NCBI GenBank assembly: GCA_036506395.1 | Contig: DASXRU010000146.1 | Location: forward strand, 1 to 50,485 | Source of the DNA: DASXRU01 sp036506395 | GTDB taxonomy: Bacteria; Acidobacteriota; Blastocatellia; Pyrinomonadales; Pyrinomonadaceae | DNA: 50,485 nucleotides | Direction: 5' to 3' | The notes under the pieces: generated by a model | Databases searched by the model: none | What the model was told of the DNA's origin: nothing | What the model saw: the letters and a program-made list of their open reading frames with translations, nothing else | Position numbers and translations under genes: made by a program | Shown: in pieces, positions 48,971-50,485 of the stretch | Numbering within the stretch: position 1 is the first letter of the stretch | Layout: the number at the start of each line of letters is the position of its first letter

Positions 48971-50320
48971 ATGCCAAACAAAATGCGAATGGGAATCTTG
49001 TTGCTCATTCTTTTGACTGCGACGGCTGCGGGGGTTAACGCCCAGCAGTCACTCGATGCGATGATCGATCGCGACCTTGCTTCGCTGGTGGCAACTTACA
49101 AATCGCTGCATGCAGCGCCTGAGTTGTCGCATCATGAAGAAAAGACTTCAGCCTTCTTTGCCAGTCAGTTGCGCTCCCTCGGGTACACCGTCACTGAGCG
49201 CATCGGCAAATACGAGCATCCTGAATGGTCCGGGTATGGTGTCGCGGCTGTGATGAAGAACGGCGCGGGCCCAACTGTGCTGGTGCGCACGGAGCTGGAT
49301 GCGCTGCCGGTTGATGAGAAGACCGGTCTTCCTTACGCGAGCAAAGTGAAAACAAAGAATGACGCCGGCCAGGACGTGAGCGTGATGCACGCTTGCGGTC
49401 ACGACATTCACATAACAAACATGCTTGGCACCGCAAAGATGCTTTCCGAGTTAAAAGACCAATGGCACGGCACCTTAATCATTCTGGGGCAACCGGCAGA
49501 GGAAACCATCGATGGGGCCCGGGCCGTTTTGCGAGACGGTTTGTACGACAAGGTTCCTAAACCTGATTACACCATCGCGCTGCATGACAGCTCGGAGCTG
49601 GCGGCGGGAACGGTGGGCTACACGCCAGGTTACGCACTCGCCAGTTCAACGTCGGTGGACATAAAGATCCGCGGCGTCGGTGGGCATGGCGCCAAGCCGG
49701 ATACGACAAAAGATCCTATTGTGGTTGCGGCGGAGGTCGTCATGGCTTTGCAAACAATTGTCAGTCGCGAAAACTCGCCGCTCGATCCGGTCGTAGTCAC
49801 CATTGGCTCAATTCACGGCGGCAGCAAGCACAACATCATTCCCGACGAAGTTAAACTGCAATTGACGGTTCGCACCTACAAAGACGAAGTGCGAAAGACG
49901 GTGCTCGCGGCCATTGAACGCATAACCAGGGGCATTGCGCTCGCCGCCGGCATCCCAAATGATCTCGCGCCCATCGTGAAGGTCAGTGACAGTGAAGTAA
50001 CGGCCGCCACCTACAACGAACCGCAGTTAACTGAGCGCCTGGCGTCCGTTTTCGTAAGAGTGCTGGGACAGGAGAACGTCATCAAGGTGCCGCCCGCCAT
50101 GGTAAGCGAAGACTTTGGCTATCTCAGTCTTGACCAGAAGATCCCGGCAACAATGTTCTGGTTGGGAGCGGTTGCACCTGCGAAAGTCCGGCAAAGCAAG
50201 GAAACCGGAACGCCCTTGCCGTCGCTTCATTCCGCATTGTTTGTGCCCGAGCCTGAAGCCACTCTTCGCACCGGCATAAAAGCGATGACCTCCGCGGTGT
50301 TGGAATTGATGAAGAAGTAA
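48971..50320 (+). CDS. Exported M20 amidohydrolase / peptidase
   Basis: 449 residues from the ATG at 48971, chosen because GGAG lies 8 bases upstream and the product opens with a signal peptide (MPNKMRMGILLLILL... ending VNAQQ). An ATG at 48935 would add 12 polar residues. Family blocks: LHAAPELSHHEEKTS, VLVRTELDALPVDEKTGLPY, MHACGHDIHITNMLG (metal ligands), GQPAEETIDGARAVLRDGLY, VGGHGAKPDTTKDPI (dimerisation domain) and MVSEDFGYL. Members (AmaA/HipO/IAA-amino-acid hydrolase branch) cleave N-acyl amino acids or peptides using two metal ions. Periplasmic location is inferred. Monocistronic; a family D palindrome follows its stop. Confidence 0.95.
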   Translation: MPNKMRMGILLLILLTATAAGVNAQQSLDAMIDRDLASLVATYKSLHAAPELSHHEEKTSAFFASQLRSLGYTVTERIGKYEHPEWSGYGVAAVMKNGAGPTVLVRTELDALPVDEKTGLPYASKVKTKNDAGQDVSVMHACGHDIHITNMLGTAKMLSELKDQWHGTLIILGQPAEETIDGARAVLRDGLYDKVPKPDYTIALHDSSELAAGTVGYTPGYALASSTSVDIKIRGVGGHGAKPDTTKDPIVVAAEVVMALQTIVSRENSPLDPVVVTIGSIHGGSKHNIIPDEVKLQLTVRTYKDEVRKTVLAAIERITRGIALAAGIPNDLAPIVKVSDSEVTAATYNEPQLTERLASVFVRVLGQENVIKVPPAMVSEDFGYLSLDQKIPATMFWLGAVAPAKVRQSKETGTPLPSLHSALFVPEPEATLRTGIKAMTSAVLELMKK

Positions 50321-50327
50321 GGTTTGG

Positions 50328-50485
50328 TTTGCGGCTTTGCCGCCGCACAGTGCGGAAAGGCTTCGCCTTTCCGGCACGAGGTATTTTTATCTGAGGCTAC
50401 GCTTCATGAACTGAGGCGGAGCCTCCAGTTAGTTTTAGAGACTCAACGGTAAGGCAGAGCCTTACCACACTGTGCGGCGGCTAAG
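50328..50485. repeat. Palindromic element, family D copy 2 (reaches window edge)
   Basis: GGCTTTGCCGCCGCACAGTG, then CGGAAAGGCTTCGCCTTTCCGG on the left and GGTAAGGCAGAGCCTTACC, then ACACTGTGCGGCGGC on the right, close a long stem. Inside are TGAGGCTACGCTTCA and GAGGCGGAGCCTC hairpins. The unit order matches the copy at 24283-24446. Confidence 0.88.

Overview
This is a chromosomal window of a Gram-negative bacterium, most likely an Acidobacteriota member near Blastocatellia/Pyrinomonadales. The lineage is inferred from gene types, not from a marker gene. The evidence is a large Oar-like TonB receptor with an N-terminal carboxypeptidase-regulatory domain, a BNR/VPS10-like secreted repeat protein, several zinc-ribbon Ser/Thr kinases, and many secreted proteins whose signal peptides end in A-x-A-Q. 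No phage, plasmid backbone, transposase or CRISPR array is visible.

Layout. (1) 1-17.5 kb is a sugar-acquisition region: a GH3 beta-glucosidase running off the left edge (minus), a TPR protein, an Oar-type TonB receptor (minus), a XylF-XylG-XylH ABC importer, a GH15 glucoamylase-like enzyme and a GH31 alpha-glucosidase. Together these would bind, cleave and import oligosaccharides and pentose/hexose sugars. (2) 17.8-20.8 kb holds a CMD/AhpD-like peroxidase-related gene interrupted by one in-frame TGA exactly where the second cysteine of its CxxC motif belongs. A hairpin downstream fits a bacterial SECIS, so this is a candidate selenoprotein. Next come an RmlC-like epimerase, a GT2 glycosyltransferase and a Gfo/Idh/MocA oxidoreductase. 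(3) 21.1-26.1 kb: BNR-repeat protein, LolA-like protein, a decayed tail-fibre/S74 chaperone remnant and tRNA-Lys. (4) 26.2-33.9 kb: response regulator, MerR-TPR fusion, Ku, two Ser/Thr kinases, a zinc-ribbon membrane protein and MscL. Four of these carry zinc-ribbon-like cysteine motifs. (5) 34.0-36.6 kb: a tightly packed PIG-L-like / GT-B glycosyltransferase / methyltransferase operon. (6) 36.8-47.6 kb: a secreted hypothetical protein, then a compact minus-strand signalling operon (multi-HAMP hybrid kinase, CheR, CheB, second hybrid kinase, response regulator) with no MCP, CheA or CheW. (7) 47.9-50.3 kb: tRNA-Arg and an M20 amidohydrolase.

Nearly every longer gap is filled by long imperfect palindromes of several distinct families, some present two to four times here. 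Two copies of one ~200-bp family lie in opposite orientation on either side of the TPR/TonB/xylFGH segment.

Most interesting points: the putative CxxU selenoprotein, the palindrome load of the gaps, and the CheB/CheR-hybrid-kinase operon with eight 276-bp near-identical HAMP-coding repeats.
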